Source: Acinetobacter sp. Marseille-Q1618 (lineage in GTDB: Bacteria > Pseudomonadota > Gammaproteobacteria > Pseudomonadales > Moraxellaceae). Taken from it: a stretch of DNA of 64,000 nucleotides. Below the pieces are notes generated by a model, which was not told the DNA's origin, ran no database searches, and saw nothing but the letters and a program-made list of their open reading frames with translations. How positions within the stretch are numbered: position 1 is the first letter of the stretch; each line of letters begins with the position of its first letter. Shown here one piece after another: positions 1 through 9,142 of the stretch. The stretch covers positions 53,720 through 117,719 of the forward strand of contig NZ_CADDWJ010000005.1 of NCBI RefSeq assembly GCF_902809855.1, given 5' to 3'. Position numbers and translations under genes: made by a program.

Positions 1-2
1 GT

Positions 3-479
3 TTATTGATCAGGAATATTTGGATTTACCAGTAATGATAAAAGCTGTAAGGACTCCTGCCATCCGAGATAACACGCTTCTGTAGGAATAACTGCAGGAA
101 TTCCTGATTGTGTAATAGTAACTTCTGTGCCAACCATAACCGCTTTTAATTCTATTAACATTTCAATTTCACCTTGTAAATTTGGGTCATCAAATTGATC
201 TGTATAACGAATACGCTGGTTCGGAATTAGTTCTTGATAAGTTCCACCAAAAGAATGGCTTGTCCCTGTGGAGAAATTCGTAAAAGACATTTTATAGGTA
301 CCACCAACACGAGCTTCTAAATGCTGAACTTGTGCAGTAAATCCATGTGGTGCCATCCATTTTACCAACGCATCTGGATCTAAAAATGCCTTATAGACCC
401 GTTCTGGCGGTGCACTAAAAACTCGATGTAGTTGAATTGTATTGCCCATTTTTACTTTCCTTGCTGTTATTGTTGTCAA
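3..479 (-). CDS. SRPBCC / AHSA1-domain protein
   Basis: A 158-residue protein of the START/Bet v1-like SRPBCC fold, AHSA1 subgroup. The N-terminal part carries the typical pattern RVFSAPPERVYKAFLDP followed by a tryptophan-proline segment (VKWMAPHGF), and the C-terminal helix has the YLGWQESLQLL pattern of this family. These proteins bind hydrophobic ligands or act as small stress-related proteins; the actual ligand cannot be told from sequence. It is complete, its stop codon lying at the very edge of the window. No signal peptide or membrane segment is seen. The divergence from other genes and the gap to the next gene suggest it is transcribed alone. The family call is firm, the function is open. 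Confidence 0.8.
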   Translation of the reverse strand: MTTITARKVKMGNTIQLHRVFSAPPERVYKAFLDPDALVKWMAPHGFTAQVQHLEARVGGTYKMSFTNFSTGTSHSFGGTYQELIPNQRIRYTDQFDDPNLQGEIEMLIELKAVMVGTEVTITQSGIPAVIPTEACYLGWQESLQLLSLLVNPNIPDQ

Positions 480-553
480 CTTAGTGTACTGCTATGTGTC
501 TATAGGCTATGTATTTCTTTGGTATGTGCAAACTTAAAAACTATTGCTTCAAT

Positions 554-583
554 AAAAAAAGCATACGGTTAAATATGCTTTTT
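554..583 (-). terminator. Rho-independent terminator of the RraB-like gene
   Basis: A perfect 10-bp stem (AAAAAGCATA with TATGCTTTTT) ends in a T-run when read on the minus strand. It lies 20 bp past the stop codon of the RraB-like gene. Confidence 0.75.
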
Positions 584-603
584 ATCATCGACTTATATGA
601 AAA

Positions 604-993
604 TTACTTTATTTCACTCAACTCTTCATCATCATAGTATTCATTGTCAAATACATAAGTAGTGCATCCCCAACCATCATATTCACCGTCAAATTGGCTT
701 GCGATTTTATTAAACCATTCTTCTAGATCAACGATATCTGCGTATTCAGGAAGTAAATTCACATATACCGTAATGACCCACTCATTTGGTTCAAGCTCTT
801 CATCGAGATACATTGAAATTTTTTGTTCTTCAAGCAATAAATATAAAGCACACTTTTCCGCAAGCGCTTGCGTTTTAAAATACATTGAAAATTCAAGCTC
901 ATGAACCTCGCTTAAATCATCACCATCTTCTTGCATTTGCCACAATAAATTGCCGTTATCATTATCTGGGAATTGTTCAAAATCACGTGTCAT
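604..993 (-). CDS. rraB: RraB-family regulator of RNase E
   Basis: A 129-residue acidic cytoplasmic protein. The start FEQFPDNDNGNLLWQMQEDG followed by DDL matches the RraB signature (short Asp/Asn-rich loop, then LW.MQEDGDDL), and the end GEYDGWGCTTY matches the conserved DGWGC block. RraB binds RNase E and inhibits its mRNA cleavage. I prefer the ATG at 993 because AAGGA stands 7 bases before it. The longer frame from 1029 has no good ribosome site and adds 12 residues absent from the family pattern. It has its own terminator downstream. What it inhibits in this organism is inferred from the family. Confidence 0.7.
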   Translation of the reverse strand: MTRDFEQFPDNDNGNLLWQMQEDGDDLSEVHELEFSMYFKTQALAEKCALYLLLEEQKISMYLDEELEPNEWVITVYVNLLPEYADIVDLEEWFNKIASQFDGEYDGWGCTTYVFDNEYYDDEELSEIK

Positions 994-1198
994 TTTAGTA
1001 TCCTTGTTATGTTTGCCATGCAGGTTCAATTTAGATTAACTGAGTTTTGTTTCAATTTGGCGATTAAAGTTTTACTGAATATAAATAGATTACAAATATG
1101 ATTTTAAGAATTATAGTAAGAATATTTGGTTGATCATTCCCATCACATCATCTTAAAAATGTCTTAACCTTAATTGATTTTTTTAAGAAATATAAACA

Positions 1199-1241
1199 TA
1201 AGGTGAATTCATTTTAAGTCATTTAGCATAAATTCACCTTA
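1199..1241 (-). terminator. Hairpin downstream of emrB
   Basis: An 11-bp perfect inverted repeat (TAAGGTGAATT and AATTCACCTTA) lies just past the emrB stop. Read on the minus strand it is followed by a T-rich but interrupted tract, so it may be a weak terminator or an mRNA-end stabiliser. Confidence 0.5.
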
Positions 1242-1249
1242 GTTAGAGA

Positions 1250-2776
1250 TTAATGTGCAGCTCCTGCCTCAACTACATTTTTCGGTTTAGGACACAACCA
1301 AATGATCAATCCAGCAAAGATAAATACCATGGCAAAGATTAAAAACACATGATTCACCGATAAAGTTAAAGCTTCTTTATTGACCAAATCCGAAATAATG
1401 CCTAAGGCGGTTTCTGAGCTAAATCCATTTTGCATCAGTGCTTGTTGGGTATCCGCAACATGCATTGTTGACACAATTTCACTTCGTGCAAGTTTGGCAT
1501 GATCATCCCACAACGTCACTGCAATGGAAGCCCCGATTGCCCCCGCCATCGTTCTTAAAAAATTCATTAAGCCTGCAGCAGAAGCCACTTCATTCGGTTG
1601 AACAGCACCTAAAGCAATATTTGATAAAGGAATAAAGAAAAACGGCACTGCAAAACCTTGAATAATCTGCGGCCAAGCCAATGCCATAAAGTCAGCATCT
1701 GTGACCCAAAAAGCACGCATCAAAGTCACACCACCTAAGATCATTAAACCAAAACTCGACAATGCACGAGGGTCATATTTGGTGGCTAACTTAGCTACAA
1801 TAGGTGACATGGTCAGACTTCCCAAGCCCATTGTGGCGGTGAGATAACCTGCCCATGAGGCGGTATAACCTAAATTCATTTGCAGCCATTGTGGAATTAA
1901 TACAATACTGCCGAAAAACGCAGCAAAGGCAAAAGCCAAAGACAGTGTTGCGATGGTAAAGCCACGATAACGGAAAATTTGGATATTTACGATAGGATGC
2001 TTTTCGTAATATTCCCAAATCACAAAGGCAATAAAACCAATCACCATGATCACCGCCAGCGCACAGATAAAACTGCTATTAAACCAGTCTTTTTCATGCC
2101 CAAAATCAAGCATTAACTGTAAAGCAGCGATCCACAACACCAACAACCCTAAGCCAATACTGTCTATTTTTAACTTTTCAATTGGTGTTTCTGCAGATTT
2201 CAGCAAACGCATCACGCCAAGGGCACACACGATACCAACAGGAATATTGATAAAGAAAATCCAGTGCCATGACATATTGTCACTGATGGTACCACCTAAA
2301 ATAGGACCGAGAATCGGACCTACAACGGTGGTCATTGCCCACATGCCCATCGCTTGCGAATGCTTTTCAGGTGGGAAAATACGCATCAGTAGCATTTGAC
2401 TGAGTGGCATAATTGGGCCACCAAATAAACCTTGTCCGATTCGGAAAATCACCAACATGGTTAAACTGGTGGACAAACCGCATAAGATTGAAAAGATGGT
2501 AAATCCAATCAAACTGATACTAAAGACGCGAACAGCACCAAAGCGTCCCACCAACCAACCTGTTAATGGTACACAAATCGCCTCAGCAACGGCATAGGAA
2601 GTGATCACCCAAGTCCCTTGTGAACTTGAAACAGCAAGACTCCCAGTAATATGCGGTACGGACACATTGGCAATGGTCATGTCCAAGACCACCATAAAAT
2701 TTGCCAATGAAAGAAATAAAGCAGCGAATAATAACTTCGTGCCTTTTAGCTCGCTTTGAAAAACTGTGCTATTCAT
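1250..2776 (-). CDS. emrB: DHA2-family MFS drug transporter, EmrB type
   Basis: A 508-residue integral membrane protein with about 14 hydrophobic segments, the layout of DHA2-family proton-drug antiporters. The first helix holds NFMVVLDMTIANVSVP, the family's LD.TI.NVALP-like motif D1, and the region GWLVGRFGAVRVF is the MFS motif A loop. It starts 6 bp after the preceding emrA gene, so the two are cotranscribed. EmrB pumps, with the EmrA adaptor and an outer-membrane TolC-type channel, export hydrophobic toxic compounds. No TolC gene or regulator is next to it. Substrates cannot be read from sequence. Confidence 0.88.
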   Translation of the reverse strand: MNSTVFQSELKGTKLLFAALFLSLANFMVVLDMTIANVSVPHITGSLAVSSSQGTWVITSYAVAEAICVPLTGWLVGRFGAVRVFSISLIGFTIFSILCGLSTSLTMLVIFRIGQGLFGGPIMPLSQMLLMRIFPPEKHSQAMGMWAMTTVVGPILGPILGGTISDNMSWHWIFFINIPVGIVCALGVMRLLKSAETPIEKLKIDSIGLGLLVLWIAALQLMLDFGHEKDWFNSSFICALAVIMVIGFIAFVIWEYYEKHPIVNIQIFRYRGFTIATLSLAFAFAAFFGSIVLIPQWLQMNLGYTASWAGYLTATMGLGSLTMSPIVAKLATKYDPRALSSFGLMILGGVTLMRAFWVTDADFMALAWPQIIQGFAVPFFFIPLSNIALGAVQPNEVASAAGLMNFLRTMAGAIGASIAVTLWDDHAKLARSEIVSTMHVADTQQALMQNGFSSETALGIISDLVNKEALTLSVNHVFLIFAMVFIFAGLIIWLCPKPKNVVEAGAAH

Positions 2777-2782
2777 AAGCGT

Positions 2783-3937
2783 TTACTTCGCTGTTGAGGT
2801 ATCAACCTCGGCTTCCATAGATAAGCCCACACGCAATGGATGTTGTTGTAATTGTTTTTTATCCAGTTGAATACGTACGGGTAAACGCTGCACCACTTTG
2901 ATCCAGTTACCTGTGGCATTTTGCGCTGGGATTAACGCAAATGCTGAACCTGTCCCACCTGAAAAACCAATTACAGTGCCATGATATTTCACATCTTTGC
3001 CATATAAGTCTGAAGTTAACTCAACCTTTTGACCAACTTTGACATTTTTCAATTGGCTCTCTTTAAAATTAGCATCGACATACAATTCAGACAGGGGAAT
3101 TAATTTCATCAAAGACGTGCCTGGTGCTACTCTTTGCCCCACTTGAACTGTTCTGCGTGCAACCACACCATCCAATGGCGCTTTAATTTCAGTACGTTGT
3201 AAGTCTAACAAGGCTTGCTCAACTTTGGCTTGTGCCACCAAAACATCGGGAGTTGACTGCTGAGAAGCTCCTTTGATTAAAGCTTCGTTGGCATCTAAAT
3301 TACTTTGTGCTGCTTTACGTTTAGACTCTGCTTGTGCCACACCTGCTTTGGCAACATCTAAACTAGCTTGTGCATTATTTAAAGCACTTTGCGACTTGGT
3401 AAATTCCTCTTTGGAAATCGCCCCTGAAGCACTTAAAGCCTTACGACGTTCAAACTCTTGTTGTGCTTGTTGCAAAGCCACTTGTGCTTGTGCAACCTGT
3501 GCTTTGGCACTATGAATATCATCATCACTCATCAAAATCTGCGAGTTCAATGCGCTACTATTGGCTGAACTTTGCGTATATTGGCGTTGTGCTTTTGCTA
3601 ACTCTGCTTGTGCCTGCGCCAATGCAATTTTGGCATCACGAGGATCAATGATTGCCAAAGTATCGCCTTTTTTCACCGTTTGTGTGTCACTGACTAAAAC
3701 TTTTTCAACTTGTCCACTGACCATCGAGGTAATTTCGGCAGTTTCAGCCCCCACATAGGCATTATCAGTACTGACAGAGCGATTAAAAAGAAAGTGCCAA
3801 AGCATATAAATAATCGCAACAATCACAATCATCACTGCAAAAATTTTCAATAACTTTTTACGTTTGCTTTGATTTTCTACATCTTTGAGGTCTGTTGACT
3901 CGTTGTGTGGTACAGAAGTTTGTTGGGCATCTGTCAT
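2783..3937 (-). CDS. emrA: HlyD-family membrane fusion protein, EmrA type
   Basis: A 384-residue periplasmic adaptor. It has one N-terminal membrane helix (about residues 32-50), then a biotinyl-lipoyl half-domain (VEKVLVSDTQTVKKGDTLA), a long Ala/Gln-rich coiled-coil hairpin (about 95-230) and a second lipoyl half (IKAPLDGVVARRTVQVGQ). This is the EmrA/HlyD layout. The ATG at 3937 is preceded by AGGA at 6 bases and is preferred to the longer frame from 3976. It is the first gene of the emrAB pair and links the inner-membrane pump to an outer-membrane channel. Confidence in family is high, in the exact partner lower. Confidence 0.87.
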   Translation of the reverse strand: MTDAQQTSVPHNESTDLKDVENQSKRKKLLKIFAVMIVIVAIIYMLWHFLFNRSVSTDNAYVGAETAEITSMVSGQVEKVLVSDTQTVKKGDTLAIIDPRDAKIALAQAQAELAKAQRQYTQSSANSSALNSQILMSDDDIHSAKAQVAQAQVALQQAQQEFERRKALSASGAISKEEFTKSQSALNNAQASLDVAKAGVAQAESKRKAAQSNLDANEALIKGASQQSTPDVLVAQAKVEQALLDLQRTEIKAPLDGVVARRTVQVGQRVAPGTSLMKLIPLSELYVDANFKESQLKNVKVGQKVELTSDLYGKDVKYHGTVIGFSGGTGSAFALIPAQNATGNWIKVVQRLPVRIQLDKKQLQQHPLRVGLSMEAEVDTSTAK

Positions 3938-4182
3938 CGCATTTCCTAGCTGATCGCAAGACTTGGTCAAGAACATTTGACGAATATTTGGCTTTTAATC
4001 TTAAAAAAAGCTTAAAAACAAATGAGCGCTGAGATGTTTTAATGAGAAAGTCGATTTTCTTAAAATTGTGATTGTGGATTTTACAGTTTTATAATCAGTA
4101 TATGAGAATCAAAATGTAACTCATGCGTTTATTTTCTAAAAATTACTTTGATTTATTTAAATTTATACATCGAAAGCCAAAT
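3938..4182. other. Intergenic region upstream of emrA
   Basis: AT-rich DNA with no credible ORF. It must hold the emrAB promoter on the minus strand. I see no clear operator for a MarR- or TetR-type repressor, and no regulator gene adjoins it. Confidence 0.5.
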
Positions 4183-4220
4183 AAAAAAGCCATTAAAATA
4201 TGCATTCTAATGGCTTTTTT
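4183..4220 (-). terminator. Rho-independent terminator of the thioesterase gene
   Basis: A 13-bp perfect stem (AAAAAAGCCATTA with TAATGGCTTTTTT) with T-runs on both strands. It serves the thioesterase gene on the minus strand and would also stop plus-strand readthrough. Confidence 0.85.
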
Positions 4221-4243
4221 AAGACACTATGCGCTTAAACTCA

Positions 4244-4774
4244 TTAATATGCATAAGATGCGATCGCAGTTGCAATCGCTTTACCTTCATCATTGACCAT
4301 GGTCATGCGCATGGTGCAACCTTTGCGTCCTAGACGTAAAGTTTCAGCCTTCGCAATAAAATATTTACCACGACCCGGCGATAAATAATCAACACGCATA
4401 TCCACTGTCGCTAAACGAGAAACTTTTTTAAGGGTATCAGGCAGTTGGTCAGGTTCTGCTCGTTTGTATAACTCTCCCATCGCCACGATCCCACCGATAC
4501 TATCCAGTAAAGTCGCAGCAACACCGCCATGTAAAATTTGAAATGCCACATTTCCAATTAAATACGGCTGCATTTCGATATAACCTTCAATTTCATCATT
4601 TACAACACGCATTTGCATCGCATTATGAGAAAAATAAGGAGAAGTATTAAACGCTTTGGTGAGTTGACTGAGTACTACATTCAGGTCTGCTTTGCTACCT
4701 AGATGTAAATTTCCAGTCCATTTTTTTTGCGATTCAGCTTTAGTTGAATCCGCTTGGGGAGAGTCAGTTGTCAT
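4244..4774 (-). CDS. PaaI-type hotdog thioesterase
   Basis: A 176-residue protein with a hotdog thioesterase domain from about residue 45 on. The motif FQILHGGVAATLLDSIGG is the helix with the catalytic-type HGG...D that packs in the hotdog core of PaaI-like acyl-CoA thioesterases, followed by RVDYLSPG and the strand ATAIASYAY. The first 25 residues are polar and probably disordered. It should hydrolyse acyl-CoA esters in the cytoplasm; chain preference is unknown. It is divergent from hemB and followed by a strong terminator, so it is a single-gene unit. Confidence 0.78.
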   Translation of the reverse strand: MTTDSPQADSTKAESQKKWTGNLHLGSKADLNVVLSQLTKAFNTSPYFSHNAMQMRVVNDEIEGYIEMQPYLIGNVAFQILHGGVAATLLDSIGGIVAMGELYKRAEPDQLPDTLKKVSRLATVDMRVDYLSPGRGKYFIAKAETLRLGRKGCTMRMTMVNDEGKAIATAIASYAY

Positions 4775-4810
4775 AATCTAAAAAACCAATACAGAGATTT
4801 TTTCAGCTTT

Positions 4811-4840
4811 TTGCCAAAAAATACATGAAGGGGCTACAAT
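4811..4840 (+). promoter_or_regulatory. Probable sigma-70 promoter of hemB
   Basis: A TTGCCA -35 box and a TACAAT -10 box are separated by 18 bp, about 36 bp before the hemB start. The -10 box sits inside a small inverted repeat (GGGCT...AGCCC), which may be chance. Confidence 0.55.
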
Positions 4841-4842
4841 AA

Positions 4843-5889
<1,047 letters not shown>

Positions 5890-6038
5890 CGTCTTTCAAA
5901 AATATTAAATGCTATTTGATACGCGGAAACGTCATTCGCAACATGTTTGAGGCAGGACTACTTTTGATCAATAATGTTTCTGCGATACATCAATTAAAAG
6001 ATGGTAGTAAACGAGTTTTGCGGATGACAATGGTTTTG

Positions 6039-6064
6039 CCTACTTTTCCCGAAAGAAAAGTAGG
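6039..6064. repeat. Intergenic palindrome CCTACTTTTC / GAAAAGTAGG
   Basis: A perfect 10-bp stem with a 6-base loop (CCGAAA). Its form, and the flanking text, suggest a dispersed intergenic repeat, but only a genome-wide search can show this. Confidence 0.55.
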
Positions 6065-6088
6065 TCGAGCCGAAGGCTAATCCCTTCA

Positions 6089-6131
6089 TTTAAACTTTAG
6101 ATATAAGACTCCGTCTGATCTAAAGTTTAAA
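6089..6131 (+). terminator. Long hairpin, probable terminator after hemB
   Basis: A perfect 14-bp stem (TTTAAACTTTAGAT with ATCTAAAGTTTAAA) encloses a second small stem AGAC/GTCT and is followed by TATTTTTT. It would end hemB transcription and lies just before thiO. Confidence 0.7.
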
Positions 6132-6202
6132 TATTTTTTCTAAGCGCATAGTATTTGTAATAAATGAATCTAATTAAAAATTTGAATTTGGTACAAAACA
6201 CC

Positions 6203-7324
6203 ATGCATATTGCCATCATCGGTGCAGGAGTAAGCGGCTTACTCACTGCTCTTGAACTCATTGAACAAGGTTGCACAGTCACTATATTTGACCAACAACA
6301 AGCAGGACACGCTGCTTCATGGGCAGGTGGTGGCATACTTTCACCCATGTACCCTTGGCGCTATCCGCGTGAAGTCAATCACTTGGCACAATATGGCAAA
6401 TCCATGTATCAGCAATGGAATCAAAAGCTATTCCCCAAAACTAGCATAGACTTTCAGATTCATGAAACAGGAATGTTGATTTTTGATGAGGCTGATTTTG
6501 AAATTGGGCTGAATTATAAAGATACATATAATGAACCCATGCAGCATTGTGAATATTTACAACGAGAACAACTCGAACAGATTAATCCGCATATTTCACA
6601 ACAATTCCAACAAGCAATTTATTTCCCTCAACTTGCTAATGTTCGTAATCCACGTTTGCTCAAATCTTTAATCACGTATTTAAAGCAACATCCAAAGGTT
6701 GAAGTGATTGAAAATACATGGATTGAAAAGTTTAATATTTATAATAATCATATCCAGTCGGTTCAAACCTCAAATGCAAAACATTATCAAGCAGATCAAT
6801 TTGTGATTACCACAGGTGCTTGGTCAAATTGTTGGTCTGAGCAATTACAACTTTCAATTCCTGTCGAGCCTGTACAAGGACAAATGTTATTGTTTAAAAC
6901 GCCTGAAAATTGGTTACCGACCATGTGTATGAACAAGGTGATGTATTTGATTCCACGTACAGATGGTCATGTGGTCTGTGGTTCAAGTATGGATCATCTG
7001 GGTTTTGATCGACGTCCAAGTGTGCAAACACAGCAAAACATTTATAAAGCTTGTGTGGAAATGGTTCCTGAACTCGCCAATTTCCCAATTGTGAAACAGT
7101 GGGCAGGCTTACGTCCAAGTTCACCCACAGGGATTCCTTATATTGGGCAAATGCCAGAGATTGAAAACTTATGGGCAAACTTTGGACATTATCGCAATGG
7201 TTTATGTATGGGGCCTGCGTCAGCACAATTACTGCGCCAACTTATGTTGAAACAACAAACTTTGGTGGATGCAACTGCCTATTCGCCACAGCGTTTAAAA
7301 TCTAGTTTGGCGAATGTTGTATGA
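6203..7324 (+). CDS. thiO: Glycine oxidase ThiO (FAD-dependent)
   Basis: A 373-residue FAD-dependent DAO-family oxidase. The N-terminus MHIAIIGAGVSGLLTALEL is the GxGxxG dinucleotide-binding motif, followed by HAASWAGGGILSPMYPW, the typical ThiO active-site segment. The C-terminal GLRPSSPTGIPYIG and FGHYRNGLCMGPAS blocks bind FAD and substrate. It oxidises glycine to the imine used for the thiazole of thiamine. I chose the ATG at 6203 because the binding motif should begin there; an ATG 39 bp upstream is also possible and neither has a strong ribosome site. Its last 23 bp overlap the convergent epimerase gene. Confidence 0.82.
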   Translation: MHIAIIGAGVSGLLTALELIEQGCTVTIFDQQQAGHAASWAGGGILSPMYPWRYPREVNHLAQYGKSMYQQWNQKLFPKTSIDFQIHETGMLIFDEADFEIGLNYKDTYNEPMQHCEYLQREQLEQINPHISQQFQQAIYFPQLANVRNPRLLKSLITYLKQHPKVEVIENTWIEKFNIYNNHIQSVQTSNAKHYQADQFVITTGAWSNCWSEQLQLSIPVEPVQGQMLLFKTPENWLPTMCMNKVMYLIPRTDGHVVCGSSMDHLGFDRRPSVQTQQNIYKACVEMVPELANFPIVKQWAGLRPSSPTGIPYIGQMPEIENLWANFGHYRNGLCMGPASAQLLRQLMLKQQTLVDATAYSPQRLKSSLANVV

Positions 7325-8225
7325 TTTGTTTTAATGCACTTTGCAGGTCTGTATATTGAAAATCAAAGCCTTCTGCACATAACGCTTTAGGTTGAACATA
7401 TTGTCCATTTAACACCAAGTGGGATTGTTCCCCCATGAGCATACGCATCACAACACTAGGTAAAGGCAGAAATGGTTTTCGCTTTAAAATTTTAGCCGCA
7501 ACACGTACAAATTGCATTTGGTCAATATGATCAGGCGCGACCACGTTATAAACTTTTTGAGTAGACTTACTTTGAAATAAAAATAAAATAGCTTGAATAA
7601 CATCATCCACATGTACCCAAGTCATCGGTTGACGACCTGAATCTATTCTGCCAATCAAGCCCATTTTGATAGGCAATAACATTTGCGGTAGAATCCCACC
7701 GCCCTGTCCAAATACCACACCTAAACGCATAATTTTAGTATTCTGCTCGGTATGGCTTAATGCTTCTGCTTCCCATTGTTGGCACATTTCAGACATAAAA
7801 ATTGCTTGAGGGGCTGAATTTTCATCGCAATCATTTAACCAAGCCTGTTGTGGATCAATACCATAATAACCAATTGCAGAACCTGAAACGATACATTGTG
7901 GACGTAAACCATATTGCGATAATGCTTGATAAAGCTGTTGCGTGGTGCGTACTCGGCTTTGGATTAATTTTTGTTTACGGGTATCCGTCCAGCGTCCTTC
8001 TCCAATACTTTCACCAGCCAAATTCACCACAAAATCTAACTGTAAATGTTCAAGCGCAGTAAAATCCTGAATCCACTGTAACTGTGCATGCTGAGAAGTT
8101 CTTTTTTGACGAGAATAAGCGATCACATTTACTTGATGTGCAAGCAAATATTCAATGAAATGTGTGCCAATAAAACCACTGGCACCTGTCAGCAATATAT
8201 TTTTATTTTTTAAATCGCTCAGCAT
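7302..8225 (-). CDS. TIGR01777-family NAD(P)-binding epimerase (YfcH-like)
   Basis: A 307-residue extended SDR protein. It begins with a Rossmann motif (ILLTGASGFIGTHFIEYLL), has NLAGESIGEGRW, the hallmark of the TIGR01777/YfcH group, then SGSAIGYYG at the catalytic region and MTWVHVDDV. The C-terminus is a DUF1731-like segment (NGQYVQPKAL). The substrate of this group is not known. The ATG at 8225 is preferred to the GTG just before it. The 3' end overlaps thiO tail to tail by 23 bp. Confidence 0.83.
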   Translation of the reverse strand: MLSDLKNKNILLTGASGFIGTHFIEYLLAHQVNVIAYSRQKRTSQHAQLQWIQDFTALEHLQLDFVVNLAGESIGEGRWTDTRKQKLIQSRVRTTQQLYQALSQYGLRPQCIVSGSAIGYYGIDPQQAWLNDCDENSAPQAIFMSEMCQQWEAEALSHTEQNTKIMRLGVVFGQGGGILPQMLLPIKMGLIGRIDSGRQPMTWVHVDDVIQAILFLFQSKSTQKVYNVVAPDHIDQMQFVRVAAKILKRKPFLPLPSVVMRMLMGEQSHLVLNGQYVQPKALCAEGFDFQYTDLQSALKQIIQHSPN

Positions 8226-8312
8226 CACAAAACTACTCTGTTATTTTTCTTATTGCTATTCAAACATACTCTATAATGATTTCAAAGCCTCCTACAAAAG
8301 TCTAAAAATGTT

Positions 8313-8762
8313 TTAATTTCCAAACATTTTTGCAGCCATCCGCTGTGCTTGCTTACCATAAAACCAGTAAGTGATCAGAAATAGTGGGATCGCTAACATC
8401 AGCAACATGATCAGCGATAACATTAAAAATTGTGGGTTTTGCATATACAGCAGAAAATTGTTCCAAACCTCTGCATCGCTACGGGCAAAGATCATGACAC
8501 CGATCAGTACACCAATAAAATTATATGTCCAAAAAATTAGGCTAAATCCAATAGAGAACTTTTTTTGCTCCGATTTGCTTGGTGCACGTTTTTGTTGTTT
8601 TAAAAATAAATGCAAAACAATAATCATAGAAATTAAATAAGGCAGTGCGGTCAAAACTCCTGAGATTTGATTTGGCAACAATGCAACCAAAATACCAACC
8701 ACCATTGTCAACACCAAACAAAGCACAAAAAACCATAAAAAATACTTACTTAGTGATGTCAT
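8313..8762 (-). CDS. Small four-helix membrane protein, ABZJ_00895-like
   Basis: A 149-residue protein with four predicted membrane segments (about residues 8-28, 33-50, 68-88 and 110-130). The start SLSKYFLWFFVLCLVL and the end ITYWFYGKQAQRMAAKMF resemble an Acinetobacter family of unknown function named after ABZJ_00895; that match is from memory. The start at the ATG at 8762 removes a 38-residue tail that begins with a TTG and runs into the neighbouring structured region. No function can be assigned. Confidence 0.6.
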   Translation of the reverse strand: MTSLSKYFLWFFVLCLVLTMVVGILVALLPNQISGVLTALPYLISMIIVLHLFLKQQKRAPSKSEQKKFSIGFSLIFWTYNFIGVLIGVMIFARSDAEVWNNFLLYMQNPQFLMLSLIMLLMLAIPLFLITYWFYGKQAQRMAAKMFGN

Positions 8763-8861
8763 AACGGTATTTCCACAACTTAAAAATACATTATAGGAAA
8801 ATTTTTTAATTTTTTTTAATTTTCTTGTCAACCAAATCAAAACTACTGGCGTTATATAAGT

Positions 8862-9050
8862 ATAAGGTTGCAGCAACCGCGAATAATTTGCACAGGCATC
8901 CGCAGATTTGACTCGGTAACCTTTTACCTCCCATGAGACCTATAAACTCATGCTTCTACAATTTGATTTGGAACAGCAGCCCAAATCAAATTGAGCGAAG
9001 TATCTTAGCCGACGATTTCATCATCACTCGAATCGTCGGTTTATTTTTTT
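8862..9050 (+). ncRNA. Candidate structured small RNA with its own terminator
   Basis: A plus-strand unit between two minus-strand genes. In order it holds GGTTGC/GCAACC at the 5' end, GGTAA/TTACC, CATGAG/CTCATG, a perfect 13-bp hairpin at 8959-8993 with a 9-base loop, and a Rho-independent terminator at 9009-9050. A -10-like TATAAG lies at 8855-8866, but I see no good -35. There is no ORF that explains the structure. It does not match what I know of 6S, tmRNA, SRP RNA or common riboswitches. The ends are estimates. Confidence 0.5.
9009..9050 (+). terminator. Rho-independent terminator of the candidate small RNA
   Basis: A perfect 9-bp GC-containing stem (CCGACGATT with AATCGTCGG) followed by TTTATTTTTTT on the plus strand. 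No protein gene precedes it on that strand. Confidence 0.8.
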
Positions 9051-9142
9051 CTACGCTTTGGTTTTATTATAAGCAATCTATCCAAACATTTTCAAAAAAT
9101 TGTCAAACAATCAGATCGTGTAGATTGATATTTTATCCACTC

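Larger units (their letters stand above)
5890..6202. other. Intergenic region between hemB and thiO with palindromic repeats
   Basis: 313 bp without a credible gene. It contains two strong inverted repeats listed separately (6039-6064 and 6089-6131). The overlapping frame through it has no family pattern. The segment reads like one of the dispersed non-coding repeats found near gene ends in this group. Confidence 0.5.

Noticed and set aside
8862..9050. 6S RNA, SRP RNA, tmRNA or a riboswitch as the identity of the structured unit
   Set aside because: The hairpin order and motifs do not match those families as I know them.
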